A DNA stretch of 64,000 nt from Thermoleophilia bacterium (lineage in GTDB: Bacteria > Actinomycetota > Thermoleophilia > Miltoncostaeales > Miltoncostaeaceae), in NCBI GenBank assembly GCA_009694365.1, contig SHVE01000002.1:124001-188000 (forward strand), in the 5' to 3' direction. Both the position numbers and the translations under genes were made by a program. Below the pieces are notes generated by a model. That model ran no database searches. It was given only the letters and a program-made list of their open reading frames with translations, and had not been told where the DNA came from. The number at the start of each line of letters is the position of its first letter. The stretch's first letter is position 1. This document shows positions 42,841 to 51,757 of the stretch, one piece after another.

Positions 42841-44109
42841 ATGGAACCCGCGTGCCTCGGTACCTCCACCGGTTCCGCATCGACCACCGTCGATACGGCC
42901 GCCGATGCACGCCGGCGGCTGTGTCTCGGGGCCATGGCGGGTGCCCCCGGCCTCCTGCGCTATGCGGCCCGGTTCGCGCCGACGCTCCAAGACGCCGAGG
43001 ACGCCTACCAGCGCGGCATGGAGGTCGCACTCAGCAAGGGACCCATCGGCGACCAGCAGGAGTTCATCAACTGGCTCCATGTCGTCATCAGGAACGAGGC
43101 CACCACGCTGGCCCGCATGCGCACCCGTGAGTTGCCGGCCGGTGACGGTGTGGTGGTGGACACCATCGACGCCATCGGCAACGACCCGCGCGAACCCGCC
43201 GCCGTGGCCGAGTGGCGCGAGCGGTACCGCACCTTGCAGGACGCCCTGACCTCGCTGAACGAGGCCGAGCGGATCTGCCTGCTGCTTCGCACCGCAGGTG
43301 TGAGCCGTGCCGAGATCGGCACCATGACCGGCTTCACCGATCGCAAGGTGGAGCGGTCCATCGTTCGCGGTCGGGCACGACTCAACGAGTGGCATCTCAC
43401 CCTTGCCTCGGGCGAGCGCTGCACCACGGTGCGCTCCGCCCTCGAGCGCATCGCCGACCGCGACGGCGACGGCCGCGACCGACGTCAGGTATCCCGCCAC
43501 GTGCGCCACTGCGGCCACTGCCGCGCCACGCTACGGTCGCGGCGCCAGACCAATGCGGGCCTGCTCCCCTTGATCCCGGTTGCCATCATCGCGACCACGA
43601 CCGTCGGGGCCGTGGTACCCGACCCGTCACTCGGCATCACCCTGGCGGAGCGCGGCACCGCCCGTATGGCGGTGGGTATCGGGCAGGCGTGGCAGGGGCT
43701 CATGGATTTGCCAACCCTCATGACCGCGCGCGTCGGCGCAGGTGCCATCGCCATCACGGTGGTCGGCGTGGCCGGTGTGCCGCTGATGGCCAGAACGGTT
43801 GCGGATGGTCAGCGTACGACCACCCCGCTGGTCGCAGTGATGACCACCACCACGGCCAGCGTCGGTGCCACACCACCGGCTGCCGCTCTGGCCGAGCAGC
43901 GACGGCTTCAAGACCAAATCGCCCGTGATCATGAGCGGCGGGTCGCGCGACAACGCGCCGCGCGGGAGGCCGCTGACACACGGCGACGGCGCGCGGCAGC
44001 AGCGAACGCCGCGGCGACTGGCGGCTCCCGAGGCAGCTCTCCCTCACTCACGATGGCCACCCCCGCCGCGACGCCTGAGACCCAACCCCAGTTGGAGTTC
44101 GGACCATGA
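42841..44109 (+). CDS. Sigma-70 family (ECF-like) sigma factor fused to zinc anti-sigma motif and two TM segments
   Basis: 422 aa from the ATG at 42841; the frame upstream overlaps the thioesterase and lacks features. Region 2 is at about 34-95 (LLRYAARFAPTLQDAEDAYQRGMEVAL..EFINWLHVVIRNEA) and region 4 at about 130-182 (LQDALTSLNEAERICLLLRTAGVSRAEIGTMTGFTDRKVERSIVRGRARL). Then C194 and H220-x3-C224-x2-C227 form the zinc pattern of ZAS anti-sigma factors. Hydrophobic segments follow at about 240-258 and 298-318, then a Thr/Ala-rich and Arg-rich tail. So a membrane-tethered, self-inhibited sigma factor is inferred. ATGA coupling to the exported Ig-like protein suggests that protein is its output or signal. 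Confidence 0.82.
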   Translation: MEPACLGTSTGSASTTVDTAADARRRLCLGAMAGAPGLLRYAARFAPTLQDAEDAYQRGMEVALSKGPIGDQQEFINWLHVVIRNEATTLARMRTRELPAGDGVVVDTIDAIGNDPREPAAVAEWRERYRTLQDALTSLNEAERICLLLRTAGVSRAEIGTMTGFTDRKVERSIVRGRARLNEWHLTLASGERCTTVRSALERIADRDGDGRDRRQVSRHVRHCGHCRATLRSRRQTNAGLLPLIPVAIIATTTVGAVVPDPSLGITLAERGTARMAVGIGQAWQGLMDLPTLMTARVGAGAIAITVVGVAGVPLMARTVADGQRTTTPLVAVMTTTTASVGATPPAAALAEQRRLQDQIARDHERRVARQRAAREAADTRRRRAAAANAAATGGSRGSSPSLTMATPAATPETQPQLEFGP

Positions 44110-46505
44110 GTGCCCGCATCAGCATCACCACGTGCACCATCGCACTGGTCGCCATCACCGGCGGCGCGACGGCCACCGACGGGAACCTCTACACGCAGGG
44201 CGCGACCCCATTTAGCACCGGTGCGGGCGTGACGACCACCCAGCCCGCGCCATCGGTGGTGCAGGTGACCGCCACGGCGACCAACGCCGCCCCAACGGGC
44301 ATTACGTGGAGCATGGGCTGGGGGTGCCCGGTACCCGGCAGTGAGATCGCGTCGGTGAGTTGGAGCGCGCTCCGGTACGCGGCGCCGTCGAGCGCGGGTG
44401 TCCAGGTCACCAGTAACGGCGCGCGTCTGTGGGCCGAGGGTGACTCCGGCATGCCGCGGTCACCGGCCGGCGGCCGTGGCTACGGTGTGAGCCTGCCGGG
44501 CGGGATCTGCGACCTCCGACTCGAGATGGTGCAGAGGGAGCGCCGCCAGCAGCATGCACGAGTGTGGTGGATCGGTTCCCCCAGCGTGGTGGTGCGTGAT
44601 GTGACGGCACCGGCGGCGTCCATCACCAGTACCCCAGCCAACTGGGTACCGGGTGGCCAGGGATCGCTACGCGTGGCCTGGCAGGCGACCGACAACTTCG
44701 CAAGCGACGGCATCGCGGGCCAGCGGGTGCAACTGAGCGGCGAGGTGCGGTGGGCGGGCACCCCCGGACAGGGTCAGCACGCCGTGGACATTCCGCTCGA
44801 CGGCGTTCCCGATGGCACGCACCGCATCCGCGTAGAGGTGGACGGGGATGGCACGGGCGCCGCCGCAGCGGAGAGCACCGTGCGCATCGACCGCACTGGG
44901 CCCGAGACGGGAGAGGTCACGACCACCTATCCCCCCGGCAGCACCAAGCCCGAGGTCTCGTGGAGCGCGACGGATGTCACGAGCGGGCTGCAGATTTCCG
45001 CGGCGGAGGTGAACACCGCCGTCGATGGCAGTCAGGCCGGCGCATGGGTGACCGCCGGTGCGGCGGGGCCCGCGAGCGCCGGACTGCGCGTGACCCGCAC
45101 CGTGGGATCGGGCCTCGCCGACGGCGTGCACACGTGGCGGGTGACGGCACGTGACGTGGCCGGCAACGTCACCCAGCAACCCGCGCCCGACCGGCTCGTG
45201 GTGGACACCACTCCCCCCACAATCGACATGCAGCCCATCCCCTCCGCCTGGACCAGCACCCTGCCGCTCGATGTGATGCTGCGCGACAACCTCGACGGCG
45301 TACTCGGTCTGGGCGATCTCGACGTGGAGGTCAACACGGCGGCGGATGGCACTGCCAACGGCGAGTGGGTCCTCATGATCCACCAGGCGGCGACCCCAGG
45401 ACGCGACGTAATGGCCGTGCCGCTCGTGGGCCTCGGTGATGGCCTCCACCTCGTGCGCCTGAGGCTGCACAACGGCGGACCGTTCAGCCAGGTGCTGGTG
45501 GCGACACGCCTTGGCCTCGTGCGCACCGACCTCACGCCGCCGGACCTTGCGCGCGCGGTACTCACGGCCATGAGCGATGGACGGGTGCGCATGACGTGGT
45601 CGGCCGACGACGCCCGTTCGGGCATCGCGACGGTGAGGCTGCAGTGGCTCGATGGCGAGACGTGGCGGACCGTGATCGAACGGCCGGCGTCGAACGGCAG
45701 CGGCATCGTGACGCTCGATCCTGCCCTCGTCCCCGACCCCACCGCTCGGATGCGCGTGCAGGTGACCGACGTGGCCGGAAACACCCGAGGAATGGAGATG
45801 GACCCGGCGCCAGTGCAACGTCCCGGCGGCCCCTCCGGTCCTGCGGGGCAGATGGCGACGGAGGCCCGAGAGGGGCTGCTGAACCTCGGTCTCACGAACG
45901 CCGACCTCGAGACCGTGGAGGGCCAGCAGTACCGGGTGGCCACCCTCCGGGCTGGAGACACCGTGACGGTGACGGGTCGCCTCACCAACGCCCAAGGGCA
46001 GCCCCTGTCGGGATTCACCATGGTGGCCCGTCAGGACGCGCGCGATCTCGCGGTGGGTATCACGGGTCCCGGCGGATCGTTCGCCCTGCAGGTGACCCCC
46101 ACCCGGAGCGGCCCCATTGACGTCGGCGTTCCCGACGGCACCACGGTGATACCCGTGCCCACAGGGCCCGCCATCGCCGTACGCCTGCGAGCCACCGTAA
46201 CGCTGATGGCGTCATCCCACTCGGCCGTGGCCAAGGGCACCCCGGTCGTGTTCACGGGCCGCATGCTCCCGGCGCCGGGGACCGTGGGTGGGAGAAAGGC
46301 GATCGTGCTCGAGTGGCTCGACCCGTTCCGCAAGGTGTGGCGCCCGGTCGTAAACGCCCGGGCGAACGCCGACGGCACCTTCCGGGTTCCGTGGCGGTTC
46401 CAAGCGAGCGGCCTGACCGTGCCGTTCCGGGTACGGGTTCCGAGGGAACGCGGATGGTTCATCGAGCCCGCGATCTCGAGAATCGTCGTGGTGAGGGTGC
46501 GTTAG
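44106..46505 (+). CDS. Large exported protein with repeated Ig-like domains
   Basis: 799 aa. Signal peptide about 1-24 (SITTCTIALVAITGGATA). About four Ig-like/fibronectin-like domains follow, marked by linkers such as VVRDVTAPAASITSTPANW, RIDRTGPETGEV, VVDTTPPTIDM and RTDLTPPDLARAVL, and by ..DGTHRIRVEVDGD, ..ADGVHTWRVTARDVAGNVTQQ. Then a carboxypeptidase-regulatory-like domain (TVTGRLTNAQGQPLSGFTMVAR..) and a C-terminal beta domain. No sortase motif or membrane anchor. It overlaps the sigma-factor stop (ATGA), so the two are expressed together; an adhesive or surface-layer role is inferred from the fold. Confidence 0.85.
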   Translation: MSARISITTCTIALVAITGGATATDGNLYTQGATPFSTGAGVTTTQPAPSVVQVTATATNAAPTGITWSMGWGCPVPGSEIASVSWSALRYAAPSSAGVQVTSNGARLWAEGDSGMPRSPAGGRGYGVSLPGGICDLRLEMVQRERRQQHARVWWIGSPSVVVRDVTAPAASITSTPANWVPGGQGSLRVAWQATDNFASDGIAGQRVQLSGEVRWAGTPGQGQHAVDIPLDGVPDGTHRIRVEVDGDGTGAAAAESTVRIDRTGPETGEVTTTYPPGSTKPEVSWSATDVTSGLQISAAEVNTAVDGSQAGAWVTAGAAGPASAGLRVTRTVGSGLADGVHTWRVTARDVAGNVTQQPAPDRLVVDTTPPTIDMQPIPSAWTSTLPLDVMLRDNLDGVLGLGDLDVEVNTAADGTANGEWVLMIHQAATPGRDVMAVPLVGLGDGLHLVRLRLHNGGPFSQVLVATRLGLVRTDLTPPDLARAVLTAMSDGRVRMTWSADDARSGIATVRLQWLDGETWRTVIERPASNGSGIVTLDPALVPDPTARMRVQVTDVAGNTRGMEMDPAPVQRPGGPSGPAGQMATEAREGLLNLGLTNADLETVEGQQYRVATLRAGDTVTVTGRLTNAQGQPLSGFTMVARQDARDLAVGITGPGGSFALQVTPTRSGPIDVGVPDGTTVIPVPTGPAIAVRLRATVTLMASSHSAVAKGTPVVFTGRMLPAPGTVGGRKAIVLEWLDPFRKVWRPVVNARANADGTFRVPWRFQASGLTVPFRVRVPRERGWFIEPAISRIVVVRVR

Positions 46506-46814
46506 CAGTCCGCCTCCGTGCGTAGGCCATATGAGGACGACCCCCACGCCCGGACGTACGGTTGAGGTCACCGGGGAGCCGCACGACGTCTGCCGACGGG
46601 TGCCGCAGGTCTCACGAATCAGCCGGGCGACCACCGTCTCCCACACGTTGCCAACCTGTCACCACTCTCGTCGCCGTGGACGAATAGCACCACTCGATCG
46701 GCCGTACGATCATCCCCCACGGAGCCGTCGAGGGCTCTGGGAGCCATCCCGACACTCACACCACGATGCTCGGCCGCCAGTCCGTCGCGCTCCGGGCGAG
46801 TGTGGGAAGGACGG
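46506..46814. other. 309-bp gap between convergent genes
   Basis: Between the Ig-like protein and the convergent phosphoesterase. I see no gene, and no terminator with a clear T-run. Confidence 0.5.
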
Positions 46815-48113
46815 CTACCGCACGTGGGTGGTGGCGCGGACAACGCGCACAGGTACACGAGCGGTGGCGCGGCGAACGACGGGAGTACCGCCGTGCGGCA
46901 CCACCGTTATGCGGCTGACCACCGACGCCATGGCCACACGCTGAAGGAACGCCACGGCCGAACGGGCAAGCGGCACCACGATGGTGCGCGACGCCGGTCG
47001 CACTCCGCCCGTGCCCACCCGCACCGTCGTGGCGCCCCGGCCAACCACCCGGCCCGCGACCGACACCACCGACGCCACGCGCACGGTCGCTCCGGACGGA
47101 GCCGTCCCTGCGAGCGCCACGCGCACACGCACGCGGGCCCAGGCTGCCGAGCGGATCACCTGCGTCCACACCACCCTCACGGTGGCGGTCGGCGTGGCCG
47201 GCACCGTGGCCGTGGGGGGGTCGGCGGGCGGAACATCCGATTGGTGCGCGAGACGGAATGTATCCCGCACGATGCCGTCGGCGCTCTGGAACGTACCCGT
47301 GAGTTCGTCATCGGTGGCGACGAGGCGCATGGCCCCGTTGGCACCCGTGTAGTGCGCAACGCTTTCGGGAACGAACGCCGCCGGGGCTCCCGTCGGGGCC
47401 TGACCCCCCAGTCCGTTGACGATGTAGGGAATGCCACCGGAGGTCAGGCGCTCATACACATGGTCGTGGCCACTGAGTACGAGGTCGGCGCCCCACTCGG
47501 CGAACGGCCAGCGCATGGCCGGGTACGGCCCGCGCGTGCTCGACGTATAGGGCGGGTGATGCATCGCTACCACCTGGAAAGGGGCCGTGCTCGCGGTGAG
47601 GGCCGCCTGGAGCCACCCTCTCTCGGCCACCATCTCACCCGGCGTCCGGAGTGACTCATCGCTGTCGAGCACGAAGAGGTGAACCGGACCTAGGCGCACA
47701 TCGAAGTAGCGCTCATTGCTGGGCAACGAGAAGTAGGCGAGGTGGTTGGCGATACCGAGATCCGAGTACTCGTGATTTCCGACTGCGGGCCACAGATGGT
47801 TAGTGGGTGACGTCCCCCCCGCGCACCAGGGTCCCGGGGCCGCACCCGCCATGAACCCGCAGTAAAACCGCCCTACCGAGCGGTCAAGCCGGTCCGTTCC
47901 CGTTCCGCCCGCCGACGCGTAGTAGTTGTCGCCGAGCAGCACCACATCGTCGGGCGCCCAGCCCGTGACCATCGCCGCCACCTGAGCCGCGCCCGCGCTC
48001 GCGGTACCCGGATCCCCCACGACGGCGACGGTGGTGGCCCCGAGGGCCGAGGTGGCACTAGCGAGGGCGACCGCGGCCGATATCGTGACGAGCGCTCGGG
48101 TGCGCGTGGTCAT
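46815..48113 (-). CDS. Exported metallophosphoesterase
   Basis: 432 aa. Signal peptide about 1-25, then a calcineurin-like phosphoesterase: D34 (VAVVGDPG), GDNYY 61-65, GNHE 112-115 (WPAVGNHEYS), VVAMHHPPY and LVLSGHDHVYERL, all the metal ligands of the purple acid phosphatase/alkaline phosphatase D-like fold. The last about 100 residues (..VRVVWTQVIRSAAWARVRVRVALAGTAPSGATVRVAS..) form an Arg/Val/Thr-rich beta domain of unknown role. The ATG at 48113 overlaps the stop of the upstream exported protein. Confidence 0.9.
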   Translation of the reverse strand: MTTRTRALVTISAAVALASATSALGATTVAVVGDPGTASAGAAQVAAMVTGWAPDDVVLLGDNYYASAGGTGTDRLDRSVGRFYCGFMAGAAPGPWCAGGTSPTNHLWPAVGNHEYSDLGIANHLAYFSLPSNERYFDVRLGPVHLFVLDSDESLRTPGEMVAERGWLQAALTASTAPFQVVAMHHPPYTSSTRGPYPAMRWPFAEWGADLVLSGHDHVYERLTSGGIPYIVNGLGGQAPTGAPAAFVPESVAHYTGANGAMRLVATDDELTGTFQSADGIVRDTFRLAHQSDVPPADPPTATVPATPTATVRVVWTQVIRSAAWARVRVRVALAGTAPSGATVRVASVVSVAGRVVGRGATTVRVGTGGVRPASRTIVVPLARSAVAFLQRVAMASVVSRITVVPHGGTPVVRRATARVPVRVVRATTHVR

Positions 48114-49411
48114 CGGCCGTAGACCACGAGCGGCTGGCTATGGCCCTCGGACAGGGTGGCGTACTCCGTACAGGCGGCGTTCACGGCCACAGCCTCACCC
48201 TGCGGCTCGGCGAGGTACGGGCGGGCGACGCCGGGTGCGAGGAGCGCGGCGGCAAGGCCGAATGGTGACTCGTGCACGAGAAGGCCGCCATACGTCTTCA
48301 CCATCACCGTACGGCCGTCGTCGCAGGCCGACGCCCCGACCACCCACCCGTACGCGAGTTCCCCGACGAATTCGAGCACTCCCCCACCGACGAGGACCTG
48401 GGCGGCGTCCAGACGGTAGATACGCGACCGCGCCTCCCGCTTGGTGATGATGTACAGGTGACCCTGCGTGCGGTCCACCACCAGCGCCTCGGCGTCACGT
48501 GGCCCGTCCGGGTAGACGAGGGTGATCGAGGTGACACCGACGGGTGCGAGGACCGCACCGGGGGCGATTCCCGACAGGTCGGGCTCCACCAGACGGTGAA
48601 CCCGTACCGACGCACGTACCGCAGCGTTGTCGCCGATATCCGCCACGTAGATGAACTCGGTTCCAAGAGGTCCGGGGCCGCTGGCGATGTCCTCCACATC
48701 AACCGCACCGATACCCGCGAGGGGAACCGTCGCCCGGATTGCGCCGTCCCGTCCGATGGCGAAGATGCGGGCCGTGTCCCCACTGTCGTTGTGGGTCCAG
48801 AACACACCCGCCTGCGAACGACTCATTGCGAGCCCCGAGGCCTCGATGACCGGCGCGCCCACGAGTCCCATAACGGTGCGTGTGGTGCCGGGAAGGCGAG
48901 TGGTGAGTGGTGGCGCGACCAGTATGGGGGCGAGTGGTGAAGCATCCGGTATCGAGGGGGACGCCTCGTCGGCCGGAACCGTGACCGGTGGGACCCGCTC
49001 GGCAGCGGGGGGATCCACGACGACGACGCCGCTCAAGGGCGGGGGGGCGAGGCGTCCACGAACCAGCTGCACCCGTCCATGGCCGGGGATGACACGGGCG
49101 CTCACGGTGATGGCGGCATGCGTCGCCGTGCAGTCGTACAACGAGCCCGCACGAAGACCCACGCGAATGGAGACCGGGCCACGTCTGCGGAACGACCGCG
49201 TGGCGTGGTGGAGGACAAGTGATATGTCTGCGGTGGCGACAACACGTATGCGTCCGCGGGAGGCGGTCACGCCCCGCACCGTCACGACCAGCGTCTCCGA
49301 ACCCGCAACACACCTGGGTTCCACCGACATGCGCGGTGTACCGAGCACGGGACCGGCCAGCACTCCGAGGCCGATGAGGACTGCCACACACCCGCTACGG
49401 AGGGATGTCAT
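48110..49411 (-). CDS. Exported protein with beta-propeller-like domain
   Basis: 433 aa from the ATG at 49411, behind GGAGG; the open frame upstream is not supported. Signal peptide about 1-25 (SGCVAVLIGLGVLAGPVLG). A beta domain with two cysteines follows, then a Pro-rich stretch, and from about 175 repeated strands (VIEASGLAMSRSQAGVFWTHNDSGDTARIFAIGRDGAIRATVPL.., DVEDIASGPG.., FIYVADIGDNAAVRASVRVHRL, DAEALVVDRTQGHLYIITKREARSRIYRLD) like a beta-propeller that binds metal or sugar. Coupled to the metallophosphoesterase (ATGA). Together they may scavenge phosphate outside the cell; no direct evidence. Confidence 0.78.
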   Translation of the reverse strand: MTSLRSGCVAVLIGLGVLAGPVLGTPRMSVEPRCVAGSETLVVTVRGVTASRGRIRVVATADISLVLHHATRSFRRRGPVSIRVGLRAGSLYDCTATHAAITVSARVIPGHGRVQLVRGRLAPPPLSGVVVVDPPAAERVPPVTVPADEASPSIPDASPLAPILVAPPLTTRLPGTTRTVMGLVGAPVIEASGLAMSRSQAGVFWTHNDSGDTARIFAIGRDGAIRATVPLAGIGAVDVEDIASGPGPLGTEFIYVADIGDNAAVRASVRVHRLVEPDLSGIAPGAVLAPVGVTSITLVYPDGPRDAEALVVDRTQGHLYIITKREARSRIYRLDAAQVLVGGGVLEFVGELAYGWVVGASACDDGRTVMVKTYGGLLVHESPFGLAAALLAPGVARPYLAEPQGEAVAVNAACTEYATLSEGHSQPLVVYGR

Positions 49412-49554
49412 GTGATCATCCTCCCCTCGCACGGCACCACGTGCGTCCGTGGAGGCTCCCACCTCACGAAAAGCGAACGAAAAGTGAACGAAATCCACCC
49501 TTCCGCATATCACCGCGGCATGAGTCGTGCATCGGTCATCGTGGCCGATGCGGG

Positions 49555-49560
49555 TACGCT
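49555..49560 (+). promoter_or_regulatory. -10 box (TACGCT), leaderless promoter of the glycosyltransferase operon
   Basis: TACGCT ends eight bases before the ATG at 49569, at the head of four overlapping glycosyltransferase genes. Confidence 0.5.
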
Positions 49561-49568
49561 GCCGACGC

Positions 49569-50669
49569 ATGGATGCCGATGTTCTCTTCGACGCCACTCC
49601 CCTCGGCCGAGACCATTCCGCCCGCGGCATCGGTGCGGCCGTGCGGGGAATGGCCGAGGGTCTGGCGGCACAAGCTCCGAGACGGCGCCCGGCGTTCTTG
49701 GTCGAGGGCGAAGGCGTGGAGGTTCCGCTCATCCCCGAGCGCTATTCGGTGAGGTGGCCGAACGTCCGCATTCGCCGACTTCCCGACCCGTGGCCCGTGG
49801 CACACGTCGCTCGGGTCGTGCGCAACCTCACCCCGCGTCTGTTCCACTCCACACAGCCCGACCTCATGCCGTCGGGCATTCCGAGCGTGGTGACGCTGTA
49901 CGACCTCATCCCCGCCGCCTACCCCGACCTGTTCCTGTCCGGGGGCAGCCACGCGGCCACAACGGCCGCCTACCGCCGCTGGATGGCCCGGCTGCCGGAT
50001 GCCCGCCTCCTGTTGTGCATCTCGCAGGAGACCGCGGCGGACGCCGTGCGCCTGGCCGGCGCCGACGCCGCGCGCTGCCGGGTGATCCCACTCGCCTGCC
50101 CGCCCATCGCGACCGCCGACGGTGAGACCCCGGAAGACCCCTACATCCTCATGACCGGTGGACTTGAGCCGCACAAGAATCCGTGGCCGGTCATCTCGGC
50201 GCTCGCGCTGCTGCCCGAGCCCCTGCGCCTTGTGATGACGGGCCAGTGGAGTGGTCGCCGCACGCGCCGGGTACACGACTACGCCCACCGTGCGGGCGTG
50301 GCGCATCGGGTGGATCTACTCGGCCACGTCCCCGCCACGTATCTGGCGGCGCTACGCCGGGACACCGTGGCCGTGGTCGTTCCGAGTCTCAAGGAGGGCT
50401 TCGGCCTCCCGGTGCTCGAGGCCATGACCACCGGTGTACCCGTCATCGCCAGTAACACCCCGGCGCTCCGGGAGGTGGGGGGCGACGCCGCGCGCTACGA
50501 GGACCCGTACGACCCGAGCGGGTGGGCCGACGCCATCGCCGAGGCCTGGCAGGAGCCCGAGATTGCGAGGTCGGCGGCCATCGGGGGGCCGTCGCGGGCA
50601 CGGAGGTTCTCGTGGGATTCAACCGCGACACAGTTGCTCGCGGCCTACGACGAAGCGCTCACCCAGTGA
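49569..50669 (+). CDS. GT4 glycosyltransferase 1
   Basis: 366 aa, GT-B fold, first gene of the polysaccharide operon. DATPLGRDHSARGIGAAVRGMAEGL at the acceptor side, FHSTQPDLMPSGIPSVVTLYDLIPAAYP (a motif of mannosyl/rhamnosyl GT4 enzymes), ILMTGGLEPHKNPWPVISAL and VVVPSLKEGFGLPVLEAMTTGVPVIASN with the E-x7-E pair. The donor could be GDP-mannose or dTDP-rhamnose; not decidable. The stop overlaps the GTG of the next gene. Confidence 0.9.
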   Translation: MDADVLFDATPLGRDHSARGIGAAVRGMAEGLAAQAPRRRPAFLVEGEGVEVPLIPERYSVRWPNVRIRRLPDPWPVAHVARVVRNLTPRLFHSTQPDLMPSGIPSVVTLYDLIPAAYPDLFLSGGSHAATTAAYRRWMARLPDARLLLCISQETAADAVRLAGADAARCRVIPLACPPIATADGETPEDPYILMTGGLEPHKNPWPVISALALLPEPLRLVMTGQWSGRRTRRVHDYAHRAGVAHRVDLLGHVPATYLAALRRDTVAVVVPSLKEGFGLPVLEAMTTGVPVIASNTPALREVGGDAARYEDPYDPSGWADAIAEAWQEPEIARSAAIGGPSRARRFSWDSTATQLLAAYDEALTQ

Positions 50670-51757
50670 CCACACACCGGGTACGGCCCCTCGTGGTGGT
50701 AGATGCCCGCCTCGCCCACCGCAGGGGCACGGGAATCGCGCGGGTCATCACCCGGACCCGCAACTCCATGCGCGAAAACCCGCCACCCGATTTGGACGTG
50801 CTCTTTGCCGACGGGCCCCGTGGGCTGCCCCGACGGAACGTCCTCACCAGCCTCGGCAACCTGATCATCGACATGGTCTGGCTCGGAGTGTTGCTGCCCC
50901 GCACGGCCCGCAAACACGGCGCCGCGCTCATCCACTCCCCCATGAACTGGGGGCCCGTCCGGGGCCGCACCCCCATCACGGTGATGATCCAGGACCTAGC
51001 CTACGAGCGCATGCCCGAGTCGTACCCCGCGCCCTTTCGCATGTGGGCGTCTCTCCTCGGCAGGCGCACCGCGCGGCGCGCGACGTTGGTGATGGCCACG
51101 ACCCGGGCGGGTCTGCACGATGTGCAGGAGATCTACCGGGTTCCGAGTGACCGCATTCGCGTTGTGCCCCTCGGCGCCGATGCCGACGGACAACCGGACG
51201 ACCCCCCGGCTCGTGAGCCGTTCATTCTCGCCGTGGGTGAGTTTGAGCCCCGCAAGCGCGTGCTCGACCTCATGACGGGGCACGGGCAGTACGTCACGAC
51301 GGCGCCCAGCCATCCCCCCGTCTGCCGACTCGTCGTCGCCGGCGGCGGTGGCAGCCAGGAAGACGAGGCGAGGGGTCGGTGCGGGCCGAACTGCGATCTC
51401 GTGGGGTTCGTCTCCGACGACGCCCTCGCCGACCTCTACCGCCGCGCCACGCTGTTCGTAAGCCTGTCGGCGTATGAGGGGTTCGGACTGCCCATCGTGG
51501 AGGCCATGGCGCACGGGTGCCCAGTGCTGGTGGCCAACAACTCCTCCCAGGCCGAGGTGGCCGGAGACGGCGCCTTCCTTATCGACGACCCCTCCCCCGA
51601 GGGGCTGGCGGCGGCGCTCACCGACGTGCTCTCCGACCGGGCGGAGTTGGCACGCCGGGGTGAGGCGGCCCGGGCCCGCGCGGCCGAGTTGACGTGGGAC
51701 ATGACGGCCCGGCGCACGGCCGACGTGTGGCGCGAGGCGCTCGGGCTCACCCGATGA
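50666..51757 (+). CDS. GT4 glycosyltransferase 2
   Basis: 363 aa. GTG at 50666 overlaps the previous stop (GTGA). RPLVVVDARLAHRRGTGIARVITRTRNSM, IHSPMNWGPVRGRTPITVMIQDLAYERMPESYP, ILAVGEFEPRKRVLDLM and TLFVSLSAYEGFGLPIVEAMAHGCPVLVANNSSQAEVAGDGAFLIDD are the GT4 features. It works in series with genes on both sides; the stop overlaps the next ATG. Confidence 0.9.
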   Translation: MTTHRVRPLVVVDARLAHRRGTGIARVITRTRNSMRENPPPDLDVLFADGPRGLPRRNVLTSLGNLIIDMVWLGVLLPRTARKHGAALIHSPMNWGPVRGRTPITVMIQDLAYERMPESYPAPFRMWASLLGRRTARRATLVMATTRAGLHDVQEIYRVPSDRIRVVPLGADADGQPDDPPAREPFILAVGEFEPRKRVLDLMTGHGQYVTTAPSHPPVCRLVVAGGGGSQEDEARGRCGPNCDLVGFVSDDALADLYRRATLFVSLSAYEGFGLPIVEAMAHGCPVLVANNSSQAEVAGDGAFLIDDPSPEGLAAALTDVLSDRAELARRGEAARARAAELTWDMTARRTADVWREALGLTR

